64,000 nt of DNA from Bullera alba (taxonomy: Eukaryota; Basidiomycota; Tremellomycetes; Tremellales; Bulleraceae), in the NCBI GenBank assembly GCA_001600095.1, contig BCIX01000001.1:2629198-2693197 (forward strand), given 5' to 3'. Positions 25,120-36,701 of the stretch are shown here, piece by piece. Below the pieces are notes generated by a model. That model searched no databases. It was given only the letters and a program-made list of their open reading frames with translations, and was not told where the DNA came from. Within the stretch, counting starts at the first letter, position 1. Each line of letters opens with the position of its first letter. A program made the position numbers and the translations under genes.

Positions 25120-25908
25120 CACCCCTCCGTCCCCTCCCAAAAGTCGTTGATCAAGGAAAGACACCCCGCCGGGCCCTATCCCTCCACCTGGCCATCCTTA
25201 TCTCCGACAATCTTCCCAGCCTATCTTATGACTCTGCTTGATTTTTCCGATTTGACGACATGGACAATCGACCCTAGTGTGATTTGTGTGCCCCAGAGGG
25301 GCAAGCCTTGACGGCTATCTATAGACCATGCACTTGGCATCTGCAACTGCGAGCTATGAGTGCGGTGGGTCGTCTCTGTAGTCTTGCTGTCGTCTCCGCT
25401 CGCGACGAAGGGAGGTGATCTCCGGGAGCAATTCGGGACGATGTGATTGGTTCCGGTCTTCGCCGAAGCTTATCTCCTCCGACTTTTTCATGTGTGGCTG
25501 TCCTAGCCTGTGGCTGCGTACTCTAGTCAGTGCTCACTTGGGCTCACTTGCTCATTGCTCATTGCTCAGATCCCTGAACTGATCTAAGGTGACTCGTCGC
25601 TTGAATCCTCCGAGCACGCCGGTATTACACTCATGACTAGTGTCTTTGGGATCTGCGTGCCTCAATGGACCGAATGGCGAAGCACTGCTCCTGCGCATGA
25701 GTCGTCCTTATCTGCGTGAAACAGCAGTGGACGTCGGGCGGTGGACCTGTGATTGGCTACGATTGGAACATATCCTGCTGGCTGACTAGTGAATGAGTTT
25801 AGCAGAAGACAGCTGGACCTCCATTGCATATATAGGTCACCTGAGAACGAACGGGAAGCTGATCTCTTCTCACCGATCCTCGTAGGTAACATCAAGAATT
25901 GAAACACG
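25120..25908 (+). promoter_or_regulatory. Urea-transporter promoter with three GATA-factor sites and a TATA box
   Basis: 789 bases upstream of the DUR3-type gene. CTTATCT (reverse complement AGATAAG, a GATA-factor site) occurs at 25197-25203, 25469-25475 and 25707-25713. A TATATA box at 25829-25834 lies 80 bp before the ATG and is part of TATATAGGTCA. The layout suits nitrogen-catabolite regulation. Confidence 0.55.
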
Positions 25909-28523
25909 ATGTCGGAAGCGATTTTGCCCCAAGCAGCGGGCTATGGAGTGGTTGTGAGTGACAGTGTCGTCTGGCAAGCGGCTTCGTTAGCTCTAGCTGA
26001 CGATGAGGGCCTCAGATCGGGATGGGCTTGTTCTTCAGCGCCTTGATGGTAGGGTGAGTAGTCGAGACCAATCCTACTCCAGTGCTCACATACTGACTTG
26101 TCCACAGGCTGAGTCGTCTGCAGACCAAATACACCGCCTACAAGACCAGCTCCTCGGAGGAGTTCAACTCGGCCAGCAGGAGGTGAGTAGTCTGTCTACG
26201 CCTTGGTTTTTGGACTGACAGTCACTCGTCAGTGTCGCCCCCGGTCTGATCGCGGCTGGTATCGTCAGTGCATGGACCTGGGCCGCAACTCTGCTCCAGT
26301 CTAGTGCAACGGCGTGAGTACCGGGTTGTGGCAATATGGTTTACAAGCTGATCAGGCATATACAGATACAAGTTTGGTGTCAGCGGACCATGGTGGTATG
26401 CGTCCGGAGCCGTCATTCAGAGTGAGTGGTCGATGCATAGTGCGTGGTGGATCCCGGAGCTCATGTCTCAGTCCTGCTGTTTGCCATGATCGCGAGCAAG
26501 CTCAAGCAGCATGCCCCGTACTGTCACACGTGAGTGCGGTCGTCAAATTATGGATCATCCCTCTTACAGTTAACCTGCCAGATACCTCGAGATCATCAAA
26601 GCAAGATGGGGCACTGTGGCACATCTCACCTTTCTGTTCTTCGGAATGGCCACCAACATCATCGTCTCCAGTGAGTCGCCTCAGCATCGAAAGTCGTCCC
26701 AAGCCTACCGCATTGACTGACACTTCTCTTAGCCATGCTGATCCTCGGTGGTTCTGCGACCGTCACCGACCTGACGGGGATGAATACCATCGCCGCGTGT
26801 TTCCTAATCCCGCTCGGCGTGTCGATCTACGTTCTCACTGGCGGTATGCGCGCCACCCTCGTCGCCGACTACTCCCACACCCTCGTCCTCTACTGCATCC
26901 TCATCTCCTTCGCCCTGGTGGCCTATGCATCATCAGACATCATCGGCTCGCCCAAAAAGATGTGGACGATGTTGCAGACCGCCGCCCTGAGGCACCCCAT
27001 ATCGGGCAACGCCGAAGGATCGTATCTCACCATGCGATCAAAAAGTGGCCTGATTTTTGGCGTTTTGAACATCGTTGGGTACGTCTAGAGCCTCTGGGAA
27101 CGCAGCGCAAGGACTCACAGCCCTCTAGCAACTTCGGGACTGTCTTTAATGATCAAGCTTATTGGCAGAGAGCCATCGCTTCTCGCCCAGAAACGAGTAC
27201 AAAAGCGTTCCTCATCGGCGGATTGGCTTGGTTCGGAATTCCGCTCGGAATCGCCACTAGCCTCGGTTTAGGAGCGGTAGCGCTCGCCCACGGCTATGGA
27301 GAGACTCCTATCATCAGTCTCACCCCTGCAGAGGTATCTGCTGGCTTGCCCGCTGTCAAAGGTGAGTACATATATCAAAAGTACGACATATGGACCGTTG
27401 TTGACTGGTGTATATATCCTTTAGCCGCCGCCGCTCTGATGGGTCAATCTGGCGCCGTTGCCATGCTCATCCTCCTGTTCCTGGCAGTTACATCCGCTTG
27501 CTCTGCAGAGCAGATCGCTGTCTCCTCGCTCCTCACTTACGACGTGTATGGTGCTTACATCAACAAAAACCCGACCGAGAAACAAAAGCTCCGATCTTCC
27601 CAAATCTGCATCGTTGGTTACAGCATTTTCATGGGCGCCATCGCTACCGCTTTCAACTACATTGGAGTGTCTATGGGTTACCTTTACGAGCTCATGGGAG
27701 TGATCATTGGTTGCGCCGTGGTCCCCATAGCCATGTGCATCACCTGGAAGAAGTGCAATGGAACGGGCGCGGTGGTCGGTGCTATCGTCGGGTTCCTCGC
27801 CGCCATCGCTGGATGGGTTGGAATCACCGCCAAACTTAACAGTGGTGTCATCAACGTGGAGACTACTTTCGAGGACTACTCAATGTTGACCGGCAACTTG
27901 CTATCTATCGGCGTTGGTGGCATTATCACAATCGCCTGGTCCTTGATCAAACCTGAGGACTTCGACTGGGAGGTGACTCGAGCGATCAACAACAGGGTGG
28001 ACAATCACGTCGAGGAGGTCTCGCCTCCTGTCTCATCATCCTCGGACACGGCAGCTTCCCAGCCTGGACCTAGCACTTCTGAGAAAACCCAATACCCTGC
28101 CACCGAGGGAGGTGATGTCAAGGTCTCCGCAAATGCGACCAAAGTCAACGAAGATCTGGTTGCCATGGAGGAACAGCCGTCCGGGGAGTACCTGGAGAAT
28201 GTGCAGTTGCAGAAGTCGTTCAGGTTCGCTGCCTATGCAGCCCTCACCTTGGTCGCGCTTTTAATCTTCATCATTCCATTACCCCTGTTCTTCTCCTCGC
28301 ACGGTGAGTAATGCGTGTAAGTTTGCTATGACCATGACTGACTCACTTCCTGTCAGTCTATCCCGAAGCCGGATTTACAGCATTGGTCATCGTCAGTTTC
28401 CTCTGGCTGTTCATGGGCTTGTTCTTGGTCGGAATCTATCCGATGTGGGAGGCTAGAAAGTCGATCGTGAAGATCTTCAACAATTTTAGAGCGGATTTGA
28501 CACCAAGACACGAGACGGAGTGA
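25909..28523 (+). CDS. DUR3: Urea active transporter, sodium:solute symporter family (Dur3-like)
   Basis: High-affinity urea (possibly also polyamine) importer of the plasma membrane with about 15 helices. The start ATG 25909 begins MSEAILPQAAGYGVV. Family blocks: SVAPGLIAAGIVSAWTWAAT, KFGVSGPWWYASGA, RWGTVAHLTFLFFGMATNII, GGMRATLVADYSHT, NFGTVFNDQAYWQRAI, SAEQIAVSSLLTYDVY and YLYELMGVIIGCAVVPIAM, all typical of Dur3. The last exon encodes the final helix and ends before TGA at 28521-28523. The intron at 27362-27424 (63 nt) is a multiple of three without stops, so retention would add 21 residues. Upstream GATA sites suggest nitrogen control. About nine introns, not all mapped exactly. Confidence 0.93.
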
Positions 28524-28904
28524 TTTCACGGGACTTCAAATCTGATATTGGATTGTGTAGGTACTTGTAGTGGTCGTGTTCTGAATAGAGAATTGATATG
28601 CACCTTCGTTGTCATGCTTGTTCCCCTGAATTGCCTACGTATTCAAGCTGAACACCTGTTACCATGGTCTCGCTCATCTCTACGGGCGCGGTCCTGCTAG
28701 TATCAGTAGAGGTAAGAAACTAGATGCACCTATCGGCAAATCGACATTGCCGGTGCAATCGCATCCTCGATCGCAATTCGCAGCACATCACGCGTGTTTT
28801 GCGCGTGTTGCTGTTCACAACCTCGACAAAGGGCACCTAAAGACCGCAGGCATACTCGTGGAAGAGAGCATCGGCATACACGACACGGTGTGCAGGTCGA
28901 TAGT
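28524..28904 (+). other. Spacer between the DUR3 and RraA-like genes
   Basis: 381 bases; presumably the DUR3 3' UTR and the promoter of the next plus-strand gene. No motif of note. Confidence 0.4.
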
Positions 28905-29672
28905 ATGGACGAGGTGATCGCTCAACTATCCGAGTACGGAGCTTGTGATGTAAGTCAAAGGGTCACCGTCTTCAAGTAGATGTCCCGAGGAAGGCAATCC
29001 GCTGACGGCATATACAGGCTGCAGACGCCCTCTTTCGCCTGAAGCACCTTCATGGCGGCTTCCTATCAGGTCTGACACTCCGTGCGCCCGACTCGTCTGC
29101 GAGGATTGTCGGTCGAGCACACACAGTCTTGTTCAGGTTACACTCGGACGGACCTCAGGAGAAGAGCTTCAAGGGACATTACGTGGGTGAAGGACGGGCC
29201 CCACGAGCTCATTGTCTTCCAGATCGACACGATCAAGCCCGGTACCGTGCTAGTCATCTCATGTCCTCCTATACCCAATGCTGTCTTTGGCGGCCTGATG
29301 TCCCTCCGCGCATCGTTGCTTGGGTGTGCTGGAGCGGTGGTCGATGGACGGATCAGGGATCTTGCCGAACATCGAGAAGTTGGCCTGCCCGTCTTCTCCA
29401 GGGACGTAGGCATCACTGCTGGCCAAGAACTCGCATACCCCGCCGAGATCAATGTTCCGGTACCACTACATTCTCTCGACCAACCAGGAGTCATTGTCCG
29501 ACCAGGAGATATCATTATAGGAGACGAGAATGGGGTATGTTGTATACCATCAGAAATGGCGGAGCGCGTAGTGGAGATGCTGCCGAAGTTGGTCGAACAA
29601 GATAGAAGGGTTCGAGAGGCCTTAAGGGATGGGAAGAGAGCTGAGGAAGCGTTCAAGCTTCGCTCATTGTGA
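28905..29672 (+). CDS. RraA-like protein (4-hydroxy-4-methyl-2-oxoglutarate aldolase / oxaloacetate decarboxylase family)
   Basis: Members cleave 4-hydroxy-4-methyl-2-oxoglutarate or decarboxylate oxaloacetate with a divalent metal; bacterial RraA inhibits RNase E. Exons 28905-28949, 29018-29182 and 29223-29672 give 219 residues. Conserved blocks: ACDAADALFRL (N-terminal), RIVGRAHTVLF, GHYIDTIKPGTVLVISCPP, AVFGGLMSLRASLLGCAGAVVDGRIRD (the active-site Arg-Asp pair of the aldolases), GLPVFSRD and PGDIIIGDENGVCCIP. The 40-nt intron 29183-29222 is required to form GHYIDTIKPG. Start ATG 28905 is the first that leads into the conserved N-terminus. It follows DUR3 on the same strand; a metabolic link is only a guess. 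Confidence 0.88.
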
Positions 29673-30201
29673 TTGACAATGCCTGCAATGGTCTGCGCTG
29701 GTACTTAGAGCTAGTGAAGGACCGGCCACCGAGTCTCTCTGGGCCGCATCAGCCCGCACACCTTCTGCGTGCATGATCCATACTTATAGTAGCCGCTCAG
29801 CAACACTCATAGGACGAACTTGTAGCTGCAGATATAGTACAGTAAGTTAATCGTAGCCGACGCGGCACAGGCTAGGTGTGACCGGATGACCGAGTTCGCC
29901 GATGAGGATCTCAGCTATAGCCCAGGACCGAACCACGAAGACCGAACAACTTCGAAACACTCAAAGGACCACTAGTATACTATCACAACGATGAGTAAGC
30001 GTTCGAAATGCTGAATCATGGTGATGAGCAAGCAGCATCTATAACATGATGACCAACCCCCCATCCTCATACATGTATGACCGAGGTATGCGCTGCACAG
30101 GAGCAATGGAGATGTATATATAGGTCATCGGGAACCCATTCAGTACGACACATTCAGACATACCCACAAATTCTTCCATATCCCTGCCAACACTCCACAC
30201 C
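29673..30201 (+). promoter_or_regulatory. Promoter of the NmrA-like gene with TATATATA box
   Basis: 529 bases. TATATATA at 30115-30122 forms TATATAGGTCA (30117-30127), 85 bp before the ATG. The same 11-mer is in the DUR3 promoter at the same distance. No gene seen in the spacer. Confidence 0.55.
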
Positions 30202-31251
30202 ATGCACACAGTCGCTCTCTACGGTGTAACCGGTAACGTCGGCAAGGTCCTATTCCCCATCCTCCTCCGACCTCAGGCCGAGGGCAAGATCAAGCTCGTG
30301 GTCTTGCACCGTTCCGCGACCGACTTGTCCACCATCACCGACATCACTGCCGCCGAGACCAGAGAAGTGAACGTCGAGGAAGGGACCGATATCAAGTTAC
30401 TGGCCGACAAGGTCAAAGATGTCAGTGTTCTCATGTGAGTTATCACCGTTGCATCATCTAGGATGGTGCCTAACTTGCCTATCCCAGCTCCACTGTAGCC
30501 TCCTCCGCATGGCTCACCCAGATCCCCCTTATCGAAGCTCTCGCAGAGGCCGGCCATGCCTCCGTGTTCATTCCCGCGGCATATGGTCACACTCTGTCGG
30601 ATCAGGACATAGCGGAGGTCTCTCCACATCTCAAGGGCTTGCTCGATCAGCATGTACAAATCACCAAGCTTGCCAAAGACCGAGGAGTCGGTTACACCAA
30701 GGTCACTCCGAGTTTGTTCTTCGACTGGTTCCTCAACGTTGGGTGAGTGTGACGACAAAGCATCATATCGTGTTGACTGATACTTTACAGGGCTGCCGGA
30801 ATCGACGTCAAAGGCAACACCGCTCGGCTCGGTCCCGATGAGATGAAGAACCGGATCTCCACATCGTATGTCGCTCCCTCTTGCGCCTGATGAGGCCTGG
30901 TGCTGACGTATTTACAGATCTGTCAACTACATCGCCGCCGCGATCAACGAGCTTGCCACTGCCGATCCAAGCACCATCGCGAACAAAGACTTTGGAGCGA
31001 CCGAGTTCAAGGTCACCGGGCAGGAAGTCGTGGAAGCTTTGACCGTCGCCAATGGAGCCGCTCCGACTGTGAGCGGGTACACCAAGGCCGACTTTGACGC
31101 GGATCGAGTCGCCGACTTTGTGGGGGTGGTGAGAGCCTTGTACAAGTTTCACTGGAAGAATGGCGACTATCCTGATCTCCAAGAAGTCGAGGTGAAGGGA
31201 TGGAAGGCGAGAACTCTGGCCGAGGCTTTCGCACAGTTTGTACGCGAGTGA
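30202..31251 (+). CDS. NmrA-like / isoflavone-reductase-like NAD(P)-binding protein
   Basis: Atypical short-chain dehydrogenase; members are redox sensors or small-molecule reductases. Exons 30202-30434, 30488-30742, 30791-30865 and 30918-31251 give 298 residues, the family length. The N-terminal Rossmann motif VALYGVTGNVGKVLFP (GxTGxxG) and a following LHRSATD basic position favour NADP(H). A STVASSAWLTQIPLIEALAEAG segment and VFIPAAYGH match the family core; VTPSLFFDWFLNVG is the substrate-loop region. The catalytic Tyr-Lys of classical SDRs is not evident, as usual in NmrA proteins. The TATA-containing promoter suggests inducible expression. Substrate unknown. Confidence 0.86.
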
Positions 31252-31429
31252 CTCACTCCTCCGGCCCCTCCGGCTTTGACCGAAGCCCGATGTTCCGATG
31301 CATGACTCACGTTCGCTCCGGCTGTAAATAGACGCAAAGTCATACGCCCATGTGTACTCGTCTATATATCGAGTCATCGCTGGATATCAAATATGTGCTT
31401 ATCCTTGAGACTTGATCATCATCGCAGTC

Positions 31430-32865
31430 ATGAGTCTGTTCACGGCGATATCGAAGGAATCCGGTCTCGACGTCCTCTCTGACAGTCCACGCGATGTGCA
31501 CCTCCTCGTCCTTCAACGAATTGTGCGGATGCTAGCCTACGGGCAATCGACCTTGGTGCTGACTGGCTTCCTCCACGGCTTGGGCTATACGGATGTCCAG
31601 TTGGGCTTATTCATGACCTTGACCATGATAGGTGATGTCTTCGGTAGTCTCATCTTGACAATCTATGCCGACAGGTTGGGAAGAAGGAGGATCTTGCTCA
31701 TCGGAGCCCTCTTGATGTCGTTCAGCGGTGCAGTGTTCGCCTACTCGGATAGCTTCATCATATTGCTGTTGGCAGCGATGGTGGGAGTCATCTCTCCGAG
31801 GTATGTACATTCCCGCGAGACCAGTGTTGATTGTGCGGGAAGGCTGATACCGATCTACAGCGGTAATGAAATCGGCCCATTCAGGGCTATCGAGGAGTCC
31901 ACCATGGCTCAACTTTCCGCCACGCCCGATATGACCTCCATTTTCGCTTGGAGTAACCTCTTGTCGAGCTTTGCAGGGGCCACTGGATCGCTCACCGCCG
32001 GATACCTGACGTCGGCGCTTCAGTCAAGGGGATACACGGTGTTGCAATCGTATAGGGCGATATACCTCCTGTACATCGCATGGGGCCTCGTCAAGGCCGG
32101 CTTGACCCTCTTGATGAGCGAAAGGTGCGAGGCATATTACCAAGCGGCGAACAAGGAGGGACCCGAATCGGTCCCCTTGAGGAGCTCGGGAGAAGGGGAA
32201 CGTGGGCAGGAAACGCCGGCAAAGAAGGGATTCATCACTCTCGGACCGGAAACAAGGACAAAGCTCTTCACCTTGGGGACGCTTATGGGTTTGGACAACC
32301 TGGCTTCAGGGCTGGTGGCTAGGTCGGTAGAAGATCGCAGTCTGAGATGCTCGGGCTGACCTAGCTGTATAGCTCGCTTGTCATCTACTTCTTCTCTACC
32401 AAGTTTGGCCTTGACGAAAGCACGCTTGGTCAGACCTTCTTCACCACAGCTCTGGTTGCAGGCTGCTCCAATCTGTTCGCTGCATCGCTCGCTCGGCGCA
32501 TCGGAAACATCAAGACCATGGCGTTCACACACACGCCCTCGAGCATCTTCCTCTCTCTGATTCCATGGCCAAGCGACTTTCGGTCCGCTCGGATGTGGCT
32601 CGTCCTACGACACTGTACGGCACAGATGGACACGGCGCCTCGAGCTGCCTTCATCGCCGCATACATACCTGCAGAGGACAGAACGACTGTCATGGGCATC
32701 CTCAACGTGGTCAAGACTATTGGCCAGTCGGTCGGTCCGACAGTGACTGGACTATTGGCGGAACGAAACCAGATGTGGCTCAGTTTCGAGCTTGCGGGTG
32801 GTATGAAGATAGCGTACGATATGGGCGTTTTGTATTGCTTCTCCAAGGCTACAATGTCATCATAG
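31430..32865 (+). CDS. MFS transporter, unknown substrate
   Basis: Exons 31430-31800, 31861-32322 and 32373-32865 give 441 residues. The N-terminal half has YGQSTLVLTGFLHGLGYTDVQLG and the MFS signature ADRLGRRRILLIG between helices 2 and 3. GNEIGPFRAIEESTMAQLS resembles fungal MFS proteins with a conserved Glu in helix 4. After a central loop, helices 7-12 follow, with DRTTVMGILNVVKTIGQSVGPTVTG. The C-terminus is short (YDMGVLYCFSKATMSS). A TATATA box at 31363-31368 lies 67 bp upstream of the ATG. The substrate cannot be inferred. It lies 178 bp after the NmrA-like gene on the same strand. Confidence 0.85.
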
Positions 32866-33607
32866 ATTGTAGACCCGTCGATCTATCCGTTCCACAGCTT
32901 TCGATGTACCGCAGTGATCATCACGCCGACATCTTGGCCCCAGAAGTGTCCGCGTGATGCGGCCTGGTGCGGCTCGGCGGTCCGTGTGGTGCCGGAAGGC
33001 GGAATCAAAATCAGTTGCCGTGTCCTCCGGATTATTGCAAAAAAGGGCAAAAGGTCACTCGATCATGATAGCTCCGCCCTCTTTCTTCTTCGACTATCCC
33101 TCTCATACTGTCCTTCGAGCCAGCTCACCTACAAGCACAGCAGATCCAGGTCAGTCACCATGAGCAACAATCCTGGTCATCGACGGCAGTGGTCTCTTCA
33201 ACATCAACAACCGTACAACCGCATCGCAGACGCATGACCTGTCATCCGATCCCCAAAAGGATTTGATTATCAGAGTCATTGCATTTGAGCAAATCAAAGA
33301 GAGTCGGGACCGCCTAGGACCTCATGGTCTTGCTCACGTGTCAACGCTGAACGCCTGGACCTGGGGTCCCAGGTGGTGATCAGAGTCTCAACACTCTGTC
33401 CCATAAAGGCTCTCGAGATGCAACACGGGTGCCGAGTCAAAAGTACATGTGAATCCACCCCTTGCCGCATGTCGGGAAGGGGATGAAGCGATTCGTACGA
33501 CTCGTGCTGAGATCATACCGTCACAAGCGGATCAGGATAATGCCTGCGTCGCTAGTTGCCTCTCTTGGTCCCTTTTGCCGATGCTCACGTATTTTGTCAG
33601 CGACGCA
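32866..33607 (+). other. Intergenic region upstream of the sugar-transporter gene
   Basis: 742 bases with no convincing gene; a GC-rich CGG/CCG patch lies around 32950-33010. It should contain the promoter of the gene starting at 33608, though an upstream non-coding exon cannot be excluded. Confidence 0.4.
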
Positions 33608-35560
33608 ATGTCTGATTGGCACCAAATGTGAGTTCGCCTATATATGATGTGACACTCCAAGCTGATAGTCTGTCAGTCCGAATGTTCGAGACAATGTCGT
33701 CTGGCACAAGGACAAGGGCAGAATGAAGCTCAACTTGTGAGCGATCTCGTCTGGTTTCACGGAACGCTGCTAATGGTTACAGCTTTCTGAGCGTGATCTT
33801 TGTTGGTATGCTGCTCAACGGCTGTACGTGATGGACGTCGATGGCTCCCAGATGCTTTGGTCTGACGAGCTGTAGACGATGGTAATTTGATCTCCGGTCT
33901 CCAAGCCTTTGACTACTGGTATCAAGATCTCGGTAATCCTGATGGTCTGCGAATTGGTCTTCTCAACGCATCTGGAAACATGGCTGGTCTCGTGGTTGGT
34001 CCCCTCATCACTTACATCGATGAGACTTGGGGTCGAAGATGGGGTATACGATGTGAGTGTGGCGCCTTCCGACTACCTCGCGCACGGGCTGACAGCCTCA
34101 GTCTACGGCTACTGCATCTTGATCGGCTCGGTGATCGGCTGCATTGCCGGAGTTCCAGGCGTCAACGGTTATGGCAGTAAGTCAGACATGTGTAATACAA
34201 TGTGCACATATCTGACACGCTACAGTTTTCATCGCCGGTAGAATTATCATCGGCTTCGGGTTGGCTTCGTTCCTGATGACTTCGCTCGTCTTGGTGCAGG
34301 AGGTCACTCATCCTCGCACTCGAGAGACCGTTGCTCAGTCATGGGTGAGTTTACAGATCGAGTCACTTTGCACATTGATTAACGTGGTCTTCAGAATTCG
34401 TACTACATCCTTGGTCTGGTCATTTGCTCATGGGTCAACTTCGGTTGCAGCTACATTCAAAGCTCCTGGCAGTGGCGACTTCCTTACATCCTTCAAGTCC
34501 CCTTCGCCGCGTATATCCTCATCGCCGTGCAATTCGTTCCCGAATCGCCCCGGTTCCTCATCTCAAAAGGTCGGGACGAAGAGGCCATGAAGTTCCTCGC
34601 CGATTATCACGGCAATGGCGACTACCAAGATGAGTTGGTGCTTTACGAGTTCAGCCAGATGAAGGACGCCATCACCCAGGAGAGAGCCGCAAAGGCCGAA
34701 CAATGGCGAGAGATAATCAAGAAACCGTCCAACCGACACAGACTTGGTCTGGCGGCTTTGATGATCTTCTGCACCAACATGTCTGGTTCCTCTCTGATCT
34801 ACTACTACTACGTCCCAGTATTCGAGTTGGTCGGCATCACTGGCGCTACCACTCAGACCGGGATCGCTGCCGGTCTCAGCATCTTCACTTGGTTCTGTCA
34901 GCTTGGTGCCGTCTGGGTCGGCAGACACGTCGGTCGAAGGAGGATCCTTCTTACCATGTGGCCAGTCATCCTCCTTGCCCTTGTTGGTGTCTGTGCGGCG
35001 AGTGGTGTGTTCGCCACTACAGGTGATGGTACCAATAACAGGGCGGCTGGTATCGCCACTGTGGCCCTTGTCTGGGTTTACCTGGGTTCTTTCAACACTA
35101 CCAGTGAGCCGGTCTTCTTCTCCAACTCTGCCTGTAGCTGACAGATACATTAGATCCTATCTTGTACTCATACCCGGCCGAGGTCCAGACCTTCTCCATG
35201 CGAAGCAAGGGTTTGCTTGTATGGAACACCCTCTCCCAGCTCACCGGCGCCTATGTCGTCTTCGTGGATGCTGTCGCGCTCGAGCGAATCGGCTGGAAGT
35301 ATTACATCGTCTACATGCCGTTGATCATCATTCAATGGTTGTTGCTTTACAGATGTGAGTGCGATGTCTGTCAGAATGACTGGAATCACACTGACATGTA
35401 TACAGACATGGTCGAGACAAAGGGCTACACTCTGGAGGAGGTCGCATTCGCCTTTGACGGATCCACCGCGCACCTTGTCGACGTCGAGCAATTCAATCAT
35501 ACTCATGAGCGATCCGAGTCCGACTCGTACAAGGCGCGCGAGGTCGAGGAACACAAGTAA
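33608..35560 (+). CDS. MFS sugar transporter (hexose/lactose-permease type)
   Basis: Sugar porter family, 12 helices, plasma membrane. The chosen ATG 33608 (MSDWHQIPNVRDNVVWHKDK) leads into a first helix ending MLLNGYDGNLISGLQAF, the usual YDxxLxxG sugar-porter start. Then follow ETWGRRWGIRFYGYCILIG (the GRR signature), GRIIIGFGLASFLMTSLVLVQEV, PESPRFLISKGRDEEA (PESPR motif), VGRHVGRRRILL (second half) and SYPAEVQTFSMRSKGL (PAE motif, helix 10-11 loop). Eight introns keep frame. The closest functional groups are fungal lactose/hexose/pentose permeases; the substrate is not decidable. The tail is acidic and hydrophilic. Convergent with the deaminase gene 148 bp away. Confidence 0.9.
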
Positions 35561-35707
35561 ACAGACTTGTCGCTTTCACATCAAGGCCAGGACACATACG
35601 GCGGGAAGCGAGAACAAAAGCGCGGCCAGGATGCGAAGCTGGAGAGGCAAGTCAGATAGGAACGATCTATAGATGTGAGGACGGTAGCTGTCCAATGCAT
35701 GTTTAAA

Positions 35708-36524
35708 TCACGCTAGCGGTATTCCCTTGTCCCCCTTGGAACCCTGATACGTGTCTGATAACTCGGCATACAGGTTGCTTATATCACTGATCCTGCCTCT
35801 CAAGCGCTGCTTGGCATCCTCGTCTGAGAGGCAATCTATCGTCTCGCTGATGGAGTGCGAAACGAAAAAGGCATTGGAGCGGTTGTACAGCGGACGCGAT
35901 GACAACTGCTCAGGACTCTCTCCCTCGGCTGGCACTTGGTAAACCTGCGGTACACCCATCAGCTAAGGGGGACAGATTACAGACTTGCAGGACCTCACCT
36001 CCTTCAAGATCTTCAGGTCGTGTGGAATAGCGAATGCGTCACGGGTGTTCTCATAGCTGAACAGGTAGTAGAAGTTGTCAAATCCAGACCACGTTATACC
36101 AGAGAGACCTGAAGTGCGTCTCAGTTCACCTGATCGAGCCGAATGCGGCCGGACCGTTACCTACAGAGGGAGCAGGGTTCGTGCGTTGCGTAGAAGATAC
36201 AGTCTTTCGGTGGAGGTCTGGTACTTGGGTCCAATTTCCAGTACTCTTGGATACAATTGATCTCGCCATGCTACACATTGACAACTTGTCAGCTCTACGG
36301 CCAGGAAGGTCCATGTGAGAACTCACAAGAAGAGGCGATACGATTTCGTTGTTCGTCTCGGCTATGACTAGCGACAAGTCCTTTTTCAGGAGGATCGCTG
36401 CGCCGAAGACTTTACACCCCTTCTCGACGCCTTTCCTCGTCAAGGGGATGATATCTTGCACGGTAGTGTCGAGCAGCTTCTCAAGCAGGACTGTCTGTGA
36501 GCTCATGGTGTCCTGTGAGCTCAT
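35708..36524 (-). CDS. CMP/dCMP-deaminase-family protein
   Basis: Zinc-dependent cytidine-deaminase fold. Exons 36327-36524, 36165-36270, 35999-36108 and 35708-35944 give 216 residues. Zinc and catalytic motifs are intact: HGEINCIQEYW (HxE) and HEPCSLCLSGITW (PCxxC). The rest reads GFDNFYYLFSYENTRDAFAIPHDLKILKE, consistent with a conserved core. The junction after PCSL uses a GTAGGT donor at 36164. ATGs at 36524 and 36506 lie in two copies of a perfect 18-bp duplication, so either could start translation. The substrate (nucleotide, free base or tRNA) cannot be decided. Confidence 0.85.
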
Positions 36525-36531
36525 GGTGTCC
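36496..36531. repeat. Perfect 18-bp tandem duplication across the deaminase start
   Basis: TGTGAGCTCATGGTGTCC occurs at 36496-36513 and again at 36514-36531 with no mismatch. Each copy supplies one in-frame start codon on the minus strand (36524 and 36506), giving the repeated MSSQDT/MSSQTV beginning. Confidence 0.9.
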
Positions 36532-36701
36532 GATCTGGCTATACAGAGCGCAATGAAAATGAAGAACCGTTTCTTCTGATGTACTCAACAACACCGCGTG
36601 CACGTCCGAAGACTTCGATACCCCGACCTCATCGGATCTAAGATAAGAGCTCGGAAAGATCAATCTCGAATCGACTTCTAGATGCATGAACAAATCGCAG
36701 C

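Noticed and set aside
29130..29182. Alternative intron 29144-29180 in the RraA-like gene
   Set aside because: The 40-nt intron 29183-29222 gives the conserved GHYIDTIKPG junction; the alternative does not.
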